The notes beneath the pieces are model-generated. The model ran no database searches. It was not told where the DNA came from and worked only from the letters and a program-made list of their open reading frames with translations. Position numbers and translations under genes: made by a program. A stretch of DNA of 64,000 bases, from the NCBI RefSeq assembly GCF_002968575.1, contig NZ_PVBM01000006.1, forward strand, positions 62,001 through 126,000, written 5' to 3'. This document shows, piece by piece, positions 35,617 to 43,246 of this stretch. Every line of letters starts with the position of its first letter. The first letter of the stretch is position 1. This DNA is from Neorhizobium huautlense. GTDB lineage: Bacteria; Pseudomonadota; Alphaproteobacteria; Rhizobiales; Rhizobiaceae.

Positions 35617-36141
35617 TTAATCGACTTTGGTTTCTCGGGCCGAGACTTTTTTCGGAACCTTTTTCTTAGGCCGCGTGGCTACATTTTCCTTATGCACAGG
35701 CAAAGGGGGAAGTCGGGTGTTTGCAGACCAGTCAAGGCTTGCAAAAAGGCCACGAAAATACGGATAGCAAGCAAAAACGCCGACGCGCCTGAGAAAAATC
35801 TTTACTGCTTTCTCATCACAGGCTTCAGAGAGCCGATAGCTTACAGTATATTTTGCGGAGCACTCAAGAGTTACTCCGCTATCATCTTTTGCCTCGACCT
35901 CAAAATTGACAAGGCATGCTGCAAATCCATCTTCGACATCATAATAGGTGTCCTCTGTCTTAACGACATACCCGATAGCAGGGGATCCTTCGTTATCGAA
36001 GTAACGCGACATTACATCGAAATTGACATGAACAAGCTGGATACCGTTCAGTTCAGCGGCATCTACAACCTTATTGTAGCGGTCTACGTGATCTTCCGTT
36101 TCACGGGCCGGCGTGCGCGATTTAGTGGTCTTGGCCATCAC
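35617..36141 (-). CDS. SecB-like chaperone of a toxin-antitoxin-chaperone (TAC) module, 174 aa
   Basis: A SecB-fold protein: strands include VHVNFDVMSRYFD and ACLVNFEVEAKDDSG, then LECSAKYTVSYRLSEACDEK, and the SecB-type end ACYPYFRGLFASLDW followed by ANTRLPPLPV. A basic tail, KKKVPKKVSAR, is extra. It is not the housekeeping SecB, which is shorter and acidic. In TAC systems such a chaperone binds the antitoxin C-terminus and keeps it stable. The gene overlaps the antitoxin end by 4 bases (ATGA), third in a toxin-antitoxin-chaperone operon. GC content is lower than that of the neighbours, indicating horizontal transfer. Confidence 0.8.
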   Translation of the reverse strand: MMAKTTKSRTPARETEDHVDRYNKVVDAAELNGIQLVHVNFDVMSRYFDNEGSPAIGYVVKTEDTYYDVEDGFAACLVNFEVEAKDDSGVTLECSAKYTVSYRLSEACDEKAVKIFLRRVGVFACYPYFRGLFASLDWSANTRLPPLPVHKENVATRPKKKVPKKVSARETKVD

Positions 36142-36554
36142 GCCGCTTCCGCAACCTTATAACCGTTCGAGTTTGCGCTCATGCCCGTATTCTGATGCCA
36201 AATGACGTCTACCTGACGACGCTGAAGTGCACGCCAACGGCAGGACTCATCAACCTCGTTGTCAAGTGCATGGCTCACCTCCTCGACCTCCCGTGGGACT
36301 TCGGAAGCGGAAACATAATCAGCACGAAGACCAAGAACATGAAGAGCACGACCGACGAGCTTAATCGTAGGGTTAGCCTCAGACGAAAGCATCTGACTCA
36401 CGCGCGCACGAGAGACACCAAGCATTTTTGCAAGTTCGGCTTTAGTAATAGATTTTTCCTGCATGGCATCGAGCACAGCGAACTGATAATTCATCAGGGC
36501 GTCTTCGCCCGCAATGATCTCTTCAGCAGCCAAGTCTCTGATTTCTCTATCCAT
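36138..36554 (-). CDS. HigA-type XRE antitoxin with C-terminal chaperone-addiction-like extension, 138 aa
   Basis: The helix-turn-helix region is SITKAELAKMLGVSRARVSQ, then ANPTIKLVGRALHVLGLRAD. Beyond about residue 85 comes an extension of ~50 residues (EEVSHALDNEVDESCRWRA to the end), longer than ordinary HigA and rich in aromatic and hydrophobic residues such as VDVIWHQNTGM. In known TACs such a tail (ChAD) makes the antitoxin unstable unless the SecB-like chaperone binds it. It overlaps the toxin gene by 8 bases and the chaperone gene by 4. It probably autorepresses the operon at the dyad upstream. Confidence 0.8.
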   Translation of the reverse strand: MDREIRDLAAEEIIAGEDALMNYQFAVLDAMQEKSITKAELAKMLGVSRARVSQMLSSEANPTIKLVGRALHVLGLRADYVSASEVPREVEEVSHALDNEVDESCRWRALQRRQVDVIWHQNTGMSANSNGYKVAEAA

Positions 36555-36981
36555 TTTTAAGCCTCACCCATTCTTTTGCTGCTTTTTCCAGCTTCTTCGC
36601 ATCGGCCTTATTTTGCTTCTTTGCCGGATCACATGACGTTCCAACGAAACAGCGGCGCCCTCCATACGACTCTACAACGCCATAAATCCGAAATTGATAT
36701 GCTTTGAATCCGAAAACCATAACGTCGGTTCCACCGACGTTTTCCCGTCCCTGTTTTTTGAACATTTCATTGTCCAGCGACTGGGGACCTTTTTCTGCAA
36801 ATCGCTCGAAGTATCGTTGCAGCGTTCGCTTGGCTTGAATGCTATTTCGATCGTTTCGATCCAGCAGGGCTTCATACTCCTTACGGGCCTCTCCGAACAA
36901 CAAAACACGCGCATAGTCGCCGGCCGCAACCACACGACATTCCCCGTCAATCTCATCATTATCGTGTGAATGGGACGACAT
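36547..36981 (-). CDS. HigB/RelE-superfamily toxin of TAC module, 144 aa
   Basis: Carries the small basic toxin core: RNSIQAKRTLQRYFERFAEK, then FKKQGRENVGGTDVMVFGFK, YQFRIYGVVESYGGRRCFVG and the C-terminal CDPAKKQNKADAKKLEKAAK. The R-I/Y-G and C-F-V-G strands resemble HigB/RelE-type ribosome-dependent mRNA interferases, in which basic and aromatic residues contact mRNA. The N-terminal ~25 residues are acidic. It is first in the operon, the order typical of higBA. A promoter-like TTGACA lies within the upstream dyad region. Confidence 0.75.
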   Translation of the reverse strand: MSSHSHDNDEIDGECRVVAAGDYARVLLFGEARKEYEALLDRNDRNSIQAKRTLQRYFERFAEKGPQSLDNEMFKKQGRENVGGTDVMVFGFKAYQFRIYGVVESYGGRRCFVGTSCDPAKKQNKADAKKLEKAAKEWVRLKNG

Positions 36982-37059
36982 TACAACGCGAGAGTTAAGT
37001 TATGACTAAACAAGAATCAAGTCCTTACCGCTTAAAGGATGAATCTGTCGCAAATCCAA

Positions 37060-37077
37060 TGTCAATACGTGGTATTG
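37060..37077 (-). promoter_or_regulatory. Putative autoregulatory operator of the TAC operon
   Basis: The palindrome CAATAC-3-GTATTG (37063-37077) overlaps a minus-strand TTGACA (37065-37060), ~80 bases before the toxin start. HigA-type antitoxins usually bind such dyads over their promoter. The transcription start is unknown. Confidence 0.45.
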
Positions 37078-37130
37078 TTGCCTCCAGTCATTAATCTGAG
37101 CAATAACAGCTTCTTGCTTCAACCCGGCTT

Positions 37131-37931
37131 TCAGAACTCCGGCCGATAGTCCTCCGTGCCCCAATTATAGCTTTTGCGGTGATTCGCCGGCGGCGGCGCG
37201 TAATGGCGGGCGAGAGCCAGAAGTGCGGTCCTGAGCATCAGCTTGGCCGAACGCGCCGGCCACTGGCGTTCACGCTCCACCGTCTCCAGTCCCTTGGAGA
37301 AGCAGCATACATCCACCGCCACGCCTGATAATTCCGGCCCCATGGCATCCACCGCCTTGGAGAACCGGATCCGTGCCGCCATCGCGCTGTCGGCGATTTC
37401 CGCCTGCCCGCCCGCCTGGCCTTTTGTCCGGGTCGCCAGACGCGGCTCCCAGGACGATGTGACGCGCGGCTGGAGCTGGCCGCGGGTGAAGTCGGACAAC
37501 AGCCGCTCGCCCGCATCGATCGCCTCCGCGGGAAGAAAGTCCTTGCCGCCGCGGTCCTTCAGCCGGGCGACTGCCCCGAGCGGAGATTCCAGGAGATTGC
37601 GGCGAACCGGCGGGCGAGCGCCCTCCACCTCCGCCGAGGTAATGGCGATCTCGCCATGCTGCTCGATGAACGCCTCCTCGCCCGTCACCAACGACCGGCG
37701 CAGAAAGGCGGAGGCTTCGGCAGTGGCGGAGATTCGCGTCGCAGACAGATGCACCAGGCCGAGGGAGCGTGCCTGCGATACCACGGCCTCCGGATAAAGC
37801 CGCTCCTGGGCGCCCAAGAGCCTGATTTCGCCGGCCTGCGTCCTTTGAATGCCGCAGTCGCCGCGGGCCAGTTGGCGGATCAACCTGAGAAGTTGTTTCC
37901 TCGATGCAGGATTGGATGCCCTTTCAATCAT
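37131..37931 (-). CDS. DUF6456 family protein, 266 aa
   Basis: The start MIERASNPASRKQLLRLIRQ leads into a winged-helix-like N-terminal half (RLYPEAVVSQARSLGLVHLS). The C-terminal DUF6456 region has AGERLLSDFTRGQLQPRVTS, then AMGPELSGVAVDVCCFSKGL, ending SYNWGTEDYRPEF. The family is restricted to Rhizobiales and relatives, and its role is unknown; DNA binding is suggested by the N-terminal half. It overlaps the preceding HTH gene by 8 bases, so the pair is co-translated. Confidence 0.85.
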   Translation of the reverse strand: MIERASNPASRKQLLRLIRQLARGDCGIQRTQAGEIRLLGAQERLYPEAVVSQARSLGLVHLSATRISATAEASAFLRRSLVTGEEAFIEQHGEIAITSAEVEGARPPVRRNLLESPLGAVARLKDRGGKDFLPAEAIDAGERLLSDFTRGQLQPRVTSSWEPRLATRTKGQAGGQAEIADSAMAARIRFSKAVDAMGPELSGVAVDVCCFSKGLETVERERQWPARSAKLMLRTALLALARHYAPPPANHRKSYNWGTEDYRPEF

Positions 37932-38346
37932 GAGACGGCACTTCCGACAGGCCAAAGACGGCAGTGGCGATACGCTCAATCGCGGAGACGAAATCATCGA
38001 AGGCCGCGTCGTCGCGGCGATCTTCCACGACATGGCAGGCATGGCCGACCGTGGTGCGATCGCGCCCGAAAGCATGTCCGATATCGCGCATGGGGATTTG
38101 AAGCGAAACGTGGCACACATACATAGCAATCTGGCGCGCATGGCAGGCGCAGCGGCGGCGGTCGCGGCGCGGCATCACCCGGTCGCCGAACAAAAGGATC
38201 AATTCCGCAACCATCTGGCGGACGATTCGGCATGCGGTCCTGATCGGCATTCTGGCGGGAAGCCGAGACGGATCGGCCGGTGCGTCGAAGGCCGGAAGGC
38301 GGCCGCCCTGCGGAACCTGCGGCTCGAAATGTTTCTCCAAAGGCAT
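37924..38346 (-). CDS. HTH protein with DnaA domain IV-like fold, 140 aa
   Basis: The central motif ARQIAMYVCHVSLQIPMRDI followed by GHAFGRDRTTVGHACHVVED matches the DnaA-box recognition helix-turn-helix of DnaA domain IV. No AAA+ domain is present, so it could bind DnaA-box-like sites without ATP. Such small proteins occur in rhizobia next to DUF6456 genes. It starts MPLEKHFEPQVPQGGRLP at 38346, after AGGAGTTG. Role unknown; a part in replication or cell-cycle transcription is an inference. Confidence 0.8.
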   Translation of the reverse strand: MPLEKHFEPQVPQGGRLPAFDAPADPSRLPARMPIRTACRIVRQMVAELILLFGDRVMPRRDRRRCACHARQIAMYVCHVSLQIPMRDIGHAFGRDRTTVGHACHVVEDRRDDAAFDDFVSAIERIATAVFGLSEVPSHD

Positions 38347-38512
38347 GACAACTCCTCAATGAATAGGAATTAATTCATACATCCTAGAGCAAAAGCGGGG
38401 ACATAGAAATCGCGAGCCCTATAATTTTAGGCTGAAAACATTATGATTTTTCGCAAATACTTGAAAGGGAATGGGATTTTTTTCCTCCTCTTATCCTCCT
38501 CTTTCAAGGCAA

Positions 38513-38537
38513 GAAAAAACCGGGCACGATGGCCCGG
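38513..38537 (-). terminator. Rho-independent terminator downstream of mucR
   Basis: On the minus strand, CCGGGC pairs with GCCCGG around a six-base loop, followed by six Ts. It lies 110 bases past the mucR stop. Confidence 0.7.
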
Positions 38538-38646
38538 CCTTTATCCGTATGCCCCTCGGGCATACAACTCGCCCTCCCGTCGCTTGCGCGATCGGTTCCT
38601 TTTCGGACGAGATTAAAATCCTCCCATGCCTGACCGGAGTTCCGGA

Positions 38647-39078
38647 TCAGGCCTTGCCGCGCTTGCGGCGTTGTCCAAGGCCCATTTCCTTGGCAAGTCT
38701 CGAACGAGCTTCCGCGTATGCGGGCGCTACCATCGGATAATCGGCCGGCAGGCCCCACTTCTCACGATACTCTTCCGGTGTCATGTTGTAGTGGGTCATG
38801 AGGTGCCGCTTCAACGACTTGAACTTCTGACCGTCCTCAAGGCAGATCAGATAGTCGTCCTCGATCGACTTCTTGATCGGAACCGGCGGCTTCGGCTTTT
38901 CGACGGCCGTAATCACCGGAGCGGGCGACGAGGTATTGCTCAGCGCCGAGTGTACGTCTGCGATCAGATTGGAAAGATCACTGACGGGGACCACGTGGTT
39001 GCTCACATAGGCAGCCACGATATCTGCGGTCAATTCCACCAGCAGATCCTGGCCTTTGCCCAATGCGATTTCTGTCAT
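38647..39078 (-). CDS. mucR: MucR/Ros-family zinc-finger regulator, 143 aa
   Basis: The zinc-finger region reads [20 protein letters not shown], with Cys-x(9-ish)-Asp-His-x(3/4)-His as in prokaryotic Ros fingers, then [20 protein letters not shown] and a basic C-terminal end. The N-terminal oligomerisation part is [20 protein letters not shown]. MucR represses many genes (exopolysaccharide, virulence, motility) by binding AT-rich DNA with T-A steps and represses itself. The ATG at 39078 has AGGAGACA upstream. The long AT-rich upstream region fits autoregulation. Confidence 0.93.
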   Translation of the reverse strand: MTEIALGKGQDLLVELTADIVAAYVSNHVVPVSDLSNLIADVHSALSNTSSPAPVITAVEKPKPPVPIKKSIEDDYLICLEDGQKFKSLKRHLMTHYNMTPEEYREKWGLPADYPMVAPAYAEARSRLAKEMGLGQRRKRGKA

Positions 39079-39519
39079 TTGTTGTCTCCTGTTCAACGTC
39101 ATGGCAGGCTCTGCGACCTCCGCAGATCCTGCCGTTCGTAGAGTTTTTCGGAGAAAACCCCCTTGCCCCGCACCGTCTTGCGACCGAAGCCTACCCCTAA
39201 GCTTCATGCGGAAGAAAAGCCGATTTTCACCGGATATTGCTTTCGATTGAAACCTGCCCTGCGACCAGCTACTGTGTGTTCTTCCACTTGAAGAACTTGC
39301 TGTCTTTGCCCTATTGGCGGTGGGGACGTCTAATCTCGAACAACATCTGCACTCTACTTGAAATGAAGTACCACCGCTCGCCTCAATGTCCAAGTGAGAA
39401 ATTTTTCGGATACAGGGCTTTCTATCGGCTATAGACGCCCTAAATCAGCATTACTGACGTATAGACGGTAATTTCCTCAATTATGACAAGCTTATAACTC
39501 GTTTTATGACGGGTTATAT
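39079..39519. other. Upstream region of mucR and downstream of mrpG
   Basis: About 440 bases, AT-richer than the surroundings, with several TATAGACG-like repeats and T-A steps, consistent with MucR autoregulation. An imperfect stem-loop, TATAACTCG with CGGGTTATA (39493-39518), lies just past the mrpG stop. No gene with a ribosome site was found. Confidence 0.5.
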
Positions 39520-39858
39520 TCAGTTTTGGTGATCGTTCAGGTCATCCCGAACGGATTGCTCATGCAGAGGATAACCCATCTTGTGTGCCGCCATGGCGAG
39601 CAGATGGGCCGAAATCGGCGCTGTAAGGACGAAGAAGAAGAAACCCGCCAGCGCCCGCGCAAGGGTCGAAAGATCGCCGGCATGCAGGGCGACCGCCAGA
39701 AGCATGAGACCGGAACCGACAGTGCCCGCCTTGGATGCTGCGTGCATGCGAGTATAGACGTCCGGCAACCGGTTGATGCCGATTGCGGCAACCAGCGCAA
39801 ATCCTGCACCGACGAGGATAAGAAGAGCGGTCAGCAGGGCGATCAACACCGCGATCAT
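39520..39858 (-). CDS. mrpG: Na+/H+ antiporter subunit G (MrpG/PhaG), 112 aa
   Basis: Three membrane helices: the first is [20 protein letters not shown], followed by [20 protein letters not shown], the family signature. The sequence then continues [10 protein letters not shown] and [20 protein letters not shown]. MrpG is a small subunit of the multi-subunit cation/proton antiporter and is needed for assembly. Its start overlaps the mrpF stop by 4 bases. It is the last gene of a seven-gene operon. Confidence 0.95.
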   Translation of the reverse strand: MIAVLIALLTALLILVGAGFALVAAIGINRLPDVYTRMHAASKAGTVGSGLMLLAVALHAGDLSTLARALAGFFFFVLTAPISAHLLAMAAHKMGYPLHEQSVRDDLNDHQN

Positions 39859-40259
39859 TTTTTTGCCTTTCGACTGACGGCGGGGCCAGCGCCCGGCTTG
39901 CGGCTGGTCGCCCGCTTGTGTTTCGGCGCCAGGGGCGCAGCGGGCGCCACCGGGCTGGCCTTCGCCTCGGGCGCTTCTTCACCCCTGCCACGCGCCAGGA
40001 TGAAGCGGGCGAAGGCGACGGTCGCCAGAAAACCGACCAGGCCGAGCGAGATGGCGATATCGATATAGAGCGTGAAGCCGGTGCGGATGGCGATCAGGGC
40101 AATGAAGCCGATCACGATGCCGACCAGCATGTCGAGCGCCACCACCCGGTCAGGAAGCGTCGGTCCCTTGATGACGCGCCAGACGGTCAGCAGGAAGGAA
40201 AGGCCAAGCACCACAAGCGCCAGCCAGAGGGCCGAAGAGAGGATCGTCTGTGCCGTCAT
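39855..40259 (-). CDS. mrpF: Antiporter subunit F (MrpF/PhaF), 134 aa
   Basis: Three helices with the MrpF signature [20 protein letters not shown], then [20 protein letters not shown]. The C-terminal ~40 residues are an alanine/lysine-rich cytoplasmic tail longer than in Bacillus MrpF. In the complex it lies beside MrpG and helps shape the ion path. 4-base overlaps join it to mrpE upstream and mrpG downstream. Confidence 0.94.
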   Translation of the reverse strand: MTAQTILSSALWLALVVLGLSFLLTVWRVIKGPTLPDRVVALDMLVGIVIGFIALIAIRTGFTLYIDIAISLGLVGFLATVAFARFILARGRGEEAPEAKASPVAPAAPLAPKHKRATSRKPGAGPAVSRKAKK

Positions 40260-40729
40260 CGGAAGGCCTCCATGATCTTCCTTTCGAAACCGGTGGCAAT
40301 GTCGCGCTTGGTCGCCTCTGGGTCCGAGCAGTCGATCGCATGGACGAACAGCGTCTTGCGGTCCGCCGACACATCGACGGAAAGCGTTCCGGGCGTCAGC
40401 GTGATGAGATTGGCGAGCAGGGTGATCTCGAAATCCCGGTCGACCGTCAGCGGATAGGCAAAGATGCCCGGCTTCAATTCCATGCGCGGGCTCATCACCA
40501 GGACGGCGACCTTCCAGGCCGAGAGCGCCAGTTCCTTGAAGAACAGGACAAGCAGGGACAGGATGCGGCCCATCCGCCGCCAGTAGCCGCGGGCGCTCAT
40601 CTGTTCACGAACGATCCACAGCGACAAGGTGGAAAGCGCGAAACCGAAGATGAGATTGTGCAACGTGCCGCTGCCGGTGACGGCGACCCAGACGACGGCA
40701 AAGACCAGCGACAGGATATAGGTGGTCAC
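40256..40729 (-). CDS. mrpE: Antiporter subunit E (MrpE/PhaE), 157 aa
   Basis: Two N-terminal helices are followed by a cytoplasmic domain; [20 protein letters not shown] is the family signature, and [15 protein letters not shown] follows. MrpE is less conserved than A and D but is required for activity. 4-base overlaps occur with mrpD and mrpF. Confidence 0.94.
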   Translation of the reverse strand: MTTYILSLVFAVVWVAVTGSGTLHNLIFGFALSTLSLWIVREQMSARGYWRRMGRILSLLVLFFKELALSAWKVAVLVMSPRMELKPGIFAYPLTVDRDFEITLLANLITLTPGTLSVDVSADRKTLFVHAIDCSDPEATKRDIATGFERKIMEAFR

Positions 40730-42291
40730 GGTGCGGCACCTCCGGGGAAAACCGACCCGATATAGGCCGACGGTTCGGCAAGGCCGGCTGCGGCTCTCTG
40801 CGAAAGATCCAGAACCGTCTCCGGAAACAGACCGAAGAAAATGGAGAGAGCCGTCAGACAGCCGAGCGGCCAGGCGATCCGCCAGTCGATTGCGGTCACC
40901 AGTTCGGGTACCATCTCAAGCACCGGCTCGGACCGCGGCCGCCAGTAGGCGAGCAGGAAGACGCGGGCAAGCGCCATGGTGACGATGAAGGCGGAAAGCA
41001 GGATGGCTGCGGCGAGCCACCAGGCGCCGATATCGAGAGAAGCCTTGAGCAGCACCAGTTTTGGCCAGAGCCCCGACAGGGGCGGCAGACCGGCGGCAGC
41101 CAGGAAAAGGGCCAGCGAGGCTGCGGAAAACCCTGGTGCCCGGCGATAAAGCCCACCAAGAGCAGAGAGGGTCCAGGCGCCGCCGAGCCGTGCCGCTTCG
41201 CCCGCCATCAGGTAGAGCGCCGTCATCGTCACCACCGAGTGCAGCGCGTAGAGGATCGATCCACTGACGGCCGCCGGCGTGCCGATCGCGACCCCCGCCA
41301 GCATATTGCCGATACCCACAATCACCACATAGCCGACGAGCCGGCGCAGATCGTTCTGCGCCAAAGCGCCAAGAGCACCGATGACCATGGTCAGCGCGGC
41401 GGAGATTGCAACGACGAAACTCAGCTCCTCCCGCTCGACGGGAAAGAGCATGACGGTGACGCGGATCAGCGCATAGATGCCGACCTTCGTCAGCAGGCCG
41501 CCGAACAGCGCCGACACCACGATGCGCGGCGTGTGATAGGAGGCTGGCAGCCAGAAATTCACCGGGAAAGCCGCGGCCTTCATGGCAAAGGCGAGAATGA
41601 AGAGCGCCGTCAGCGTGACGAGCGGGGCAGTCTCTCTGAACCCCGATGCCTTGCCGGCGATATCGGCCATGTTGAGCGTGCCGAAGATTGCATAGAGATA
41701 ACCGACGGCGATCAGGAACAGCGTCGTGCCGATCAGATTGAGCACGGCATATTTCAGCGCGCCATCGATCTGCTCAGGTTCGGAACCGAGGATCAGCAGG
41801 CCGAAGGAGGAGATCAGCAGCACTTCGAACCAGACATAGAGGTTGAAGATGTCGCCGGTCAGGAACGCCCCGGAAACCCCTGCCATCAGCAGCATCAGAA
41901 ACGGAAAGAAGCCGTAGCGGCGTCCGGCGGCATCGATGTCGCGCAGCGCAAAGACCCCGGCAGCGAGCGCTACCACGGCCGAGACGAGTGCCATCAACGA
42001 GCCGAAGAGATCAGCGGTGAACGCAATGCCGAAAGGCGGCAGCCAGCGGCCCATGACCATGGTGACCGGCCCCTGTATCGAAACGCGCATGAGCAGCGCC
42101 GCATCGAGGAGAACGAGCAGCACCAGACCGGAGATGGCGATCGTCCCGTGCAGGCGCACGGATTTACGCACCATCATCAGGAGCGCGCCGACGCCGATCA
42201 TCAGCACCACCGGCAGGACCACCAGCCAGTCGGCGATTGCAGGCGCGGCAAGGACAAGGGCTGCGGAGAGATCGGTCGAAGGGGCGGCCAT
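40726..42291 (-). CDS. mrpD: Antiporter subunit D (MrpD/PhaD), 521 aa
   Basis: About 14 membrane helices, homologous to NADH dehydrogenase subunits NuoM/N. Markers are VWFEVLLISSFGLLILGSEP, MKAAAFPVNFWLPASYHTPR (conserved lysine of the proton path) and ALAQNDLRRLVGYVVIVGIG. It carries one of the proton/cation channels of the Mrp complex. A 77-base gap separates it from mrpC upstream, larger than the overlaps elsewhere, but transcription is probably continuous. Confidence 0.95.
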   Translation of the reverse strand: MAAPSTDLSAALVLAAPAIADWLVVLPVVLMIGVGALLMMVRKSVRLHGTIAISGLVLLVLLDAALLMRVSIQGPVTMVMGRWLPPFGIAFTADLFGSLMALVSAVVALAAGVFALRDIDAAGRRYGFFPFLMLLMAGVSGAFLTGDIFNLYVWFEVLLISSFGLLILGSEPEQIDGALKYAVLNLIGTTLFLIAVGYLYAIFGTLNMADIAGKASGFRETAPLVTLTALFILAFAMKAAAFPVNFWLPASYHTPRIVVSALFGGLLTKVGIYALIRVTVMLFPVEREELSFVVAISAALTMVIGALGALAQNDLRRLVGYVVIVGIGNMLAGVAIGTPAAVSGSILYALHSVVTMTALYLMAGEAARLGGAWTLSALGGLYRRAPGFSAASLALFLAAAGLPPLSGLWPKLVLLKASLDIGAWWLAAAILLSAFIVTMALARVFLLAYWRPRSEPVLEMVPELVTAIDWRIAWPLGCLTALSIFFGLFPETVLDLSQRAAAGLAEPSAYIGSVFPGGAAP

Positions 42292-42368
42292 TTATCGAAT
42301 CTCCCCTGGGGCGAAAGCGCCGCTGGGCGATACGGTTCCGGAAGGGGCAATCTGCAACACCATGCTTT

Positions 42369-42746
42369 CTAATACCCCATCGGCGGACGTTCTTCGTCCC
42401 GCGGTTCGGCAAGACGCATCTCGTCGGTATTATCGGTGCCGAGCTCCTGGTAGGCGCGGTAGGTCAGCACCAGAAGGAAGGCGAAGAAGGAAAAGGAGAT
42501 CACGATCGCCGTCAGGATGAGCGCCTGCGGCAGCGGGTTGGCGGCGCCCGCCGGCAAGGCGTCCATGCCGTTCGGGATGATCGGCGGCACTTCGCGCGTC
42601 AGTCGGCCGGTGGTGAAGAGCAGCAGGTTGACTGCATTTCCGAGCAGCACGATGCCGAGCAGGATGCGCACCGTATGCTTCGACAGCATCAGGTAGATCG
42701 CGGCCGCGAAAAACAGGCCGATCAGAATGGCAAAAGGCGTTTCCAT
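42369..42746 (-). CDS. mrpC: Antiporter subunit C (MrpC/PhaC), 125 aa
   Basis: A NuoK-like protein with three helices: LLGIVLLGNAVNLLLFTTGR and a C-terminal LPQALILTAIVISFSFFAFL are the recognisable segments. A short polar tail with DEMRLAEPRDEERP follows. Its start overlaps the mrpB stop by one base. Confidence 0.94.
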   Translation of the reverse strand: METPFAILIGLFFAAAIYLMLSKHTVRILLGIVLLGNAVNLLLFTTGRLTREVPPIIPNGMDALPAGAANPLPQALILTAIVISFSFFAFLLVLTYRAYQELGTDNTDEMRLAEPRDEERPPMGY

Positions 42747-43246
42747 CAGCCCCTCTCTTTCGGCTTATGGGCGGGTTTGCGGGGCCTTTTCACCCGGACA
42801 AGCGGCTGTTCGCCGATGGCCTCAGCCGGCTCGGTTTCTTCCTGCTCCAGCGCCAGAGCGATCGACGTGATGGCTCCGACCACCACCAGATAAACCCCGA
42901 TATCGAAGGACATGACGGTCGCGACAGGCACTTCCACGCCGAGAATTTCCGGGTAAATCCAGAGGCCGGTCATGAAAGGCACGCCGGCAAAGATGGAGAT
43001 CAGGCCGGAGAGTGCTGCAAGCAGGAGGCCTGCCCCGGCGATCGCCATCGGATGAAAGCGGATGGCGCGGCGCACGGCCGAAACCCCGAAGGCGATGCCA
43101 TAGATCGCCAGCGCAGACGCGGCAATCAGCCCGCCGATGAAGCCGCCGCCGGGCTCGTTATGGCCGCGCAGGAGGACGAAAACGGAAAACAGAAGCATCA
43201 ACGCCGTTAGCACCGGGGCGACCGTGCGCAGGATGAGCGTGTTCAT
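42746..43246 (-). CDS. mrpB: Antiporter subunit B (MrpB/PhaB), 166 aa
   Basis: Four helices with the signature [20 protein letters not shown], then [21 protein letters not shown] lysine/proline-rich tail is present. In some rhizobia MrpA and MrpB are fused (group 2, six genes); here they are separate, so this is a seven-gene group 1 type operon. It overlaps mrpA by 4 bases. Confidence 0.94.
   Translation of the reverse strand: MNTLILRTVAPVLTALMLLFSVFVLLRGHNEPGGGFIGGLIAASALAIYGIAFGVSAVRRAIRFHPMAIAGAGLLLAALSGLISIFAGVPFMTGLWIYPEILGVEVPVATVMSFDIGVYLVVVGAITSIALALEQEETEPAEAIGEQPLVRVKRPRKPAHKPKERG

Noticed and set aside
41239..42372. A 377-codon plus-strand frame across mrpD
   Set aside because: It is the complement of a clearly identified MrpD subunit, and the composition is typical of a shadow frame.
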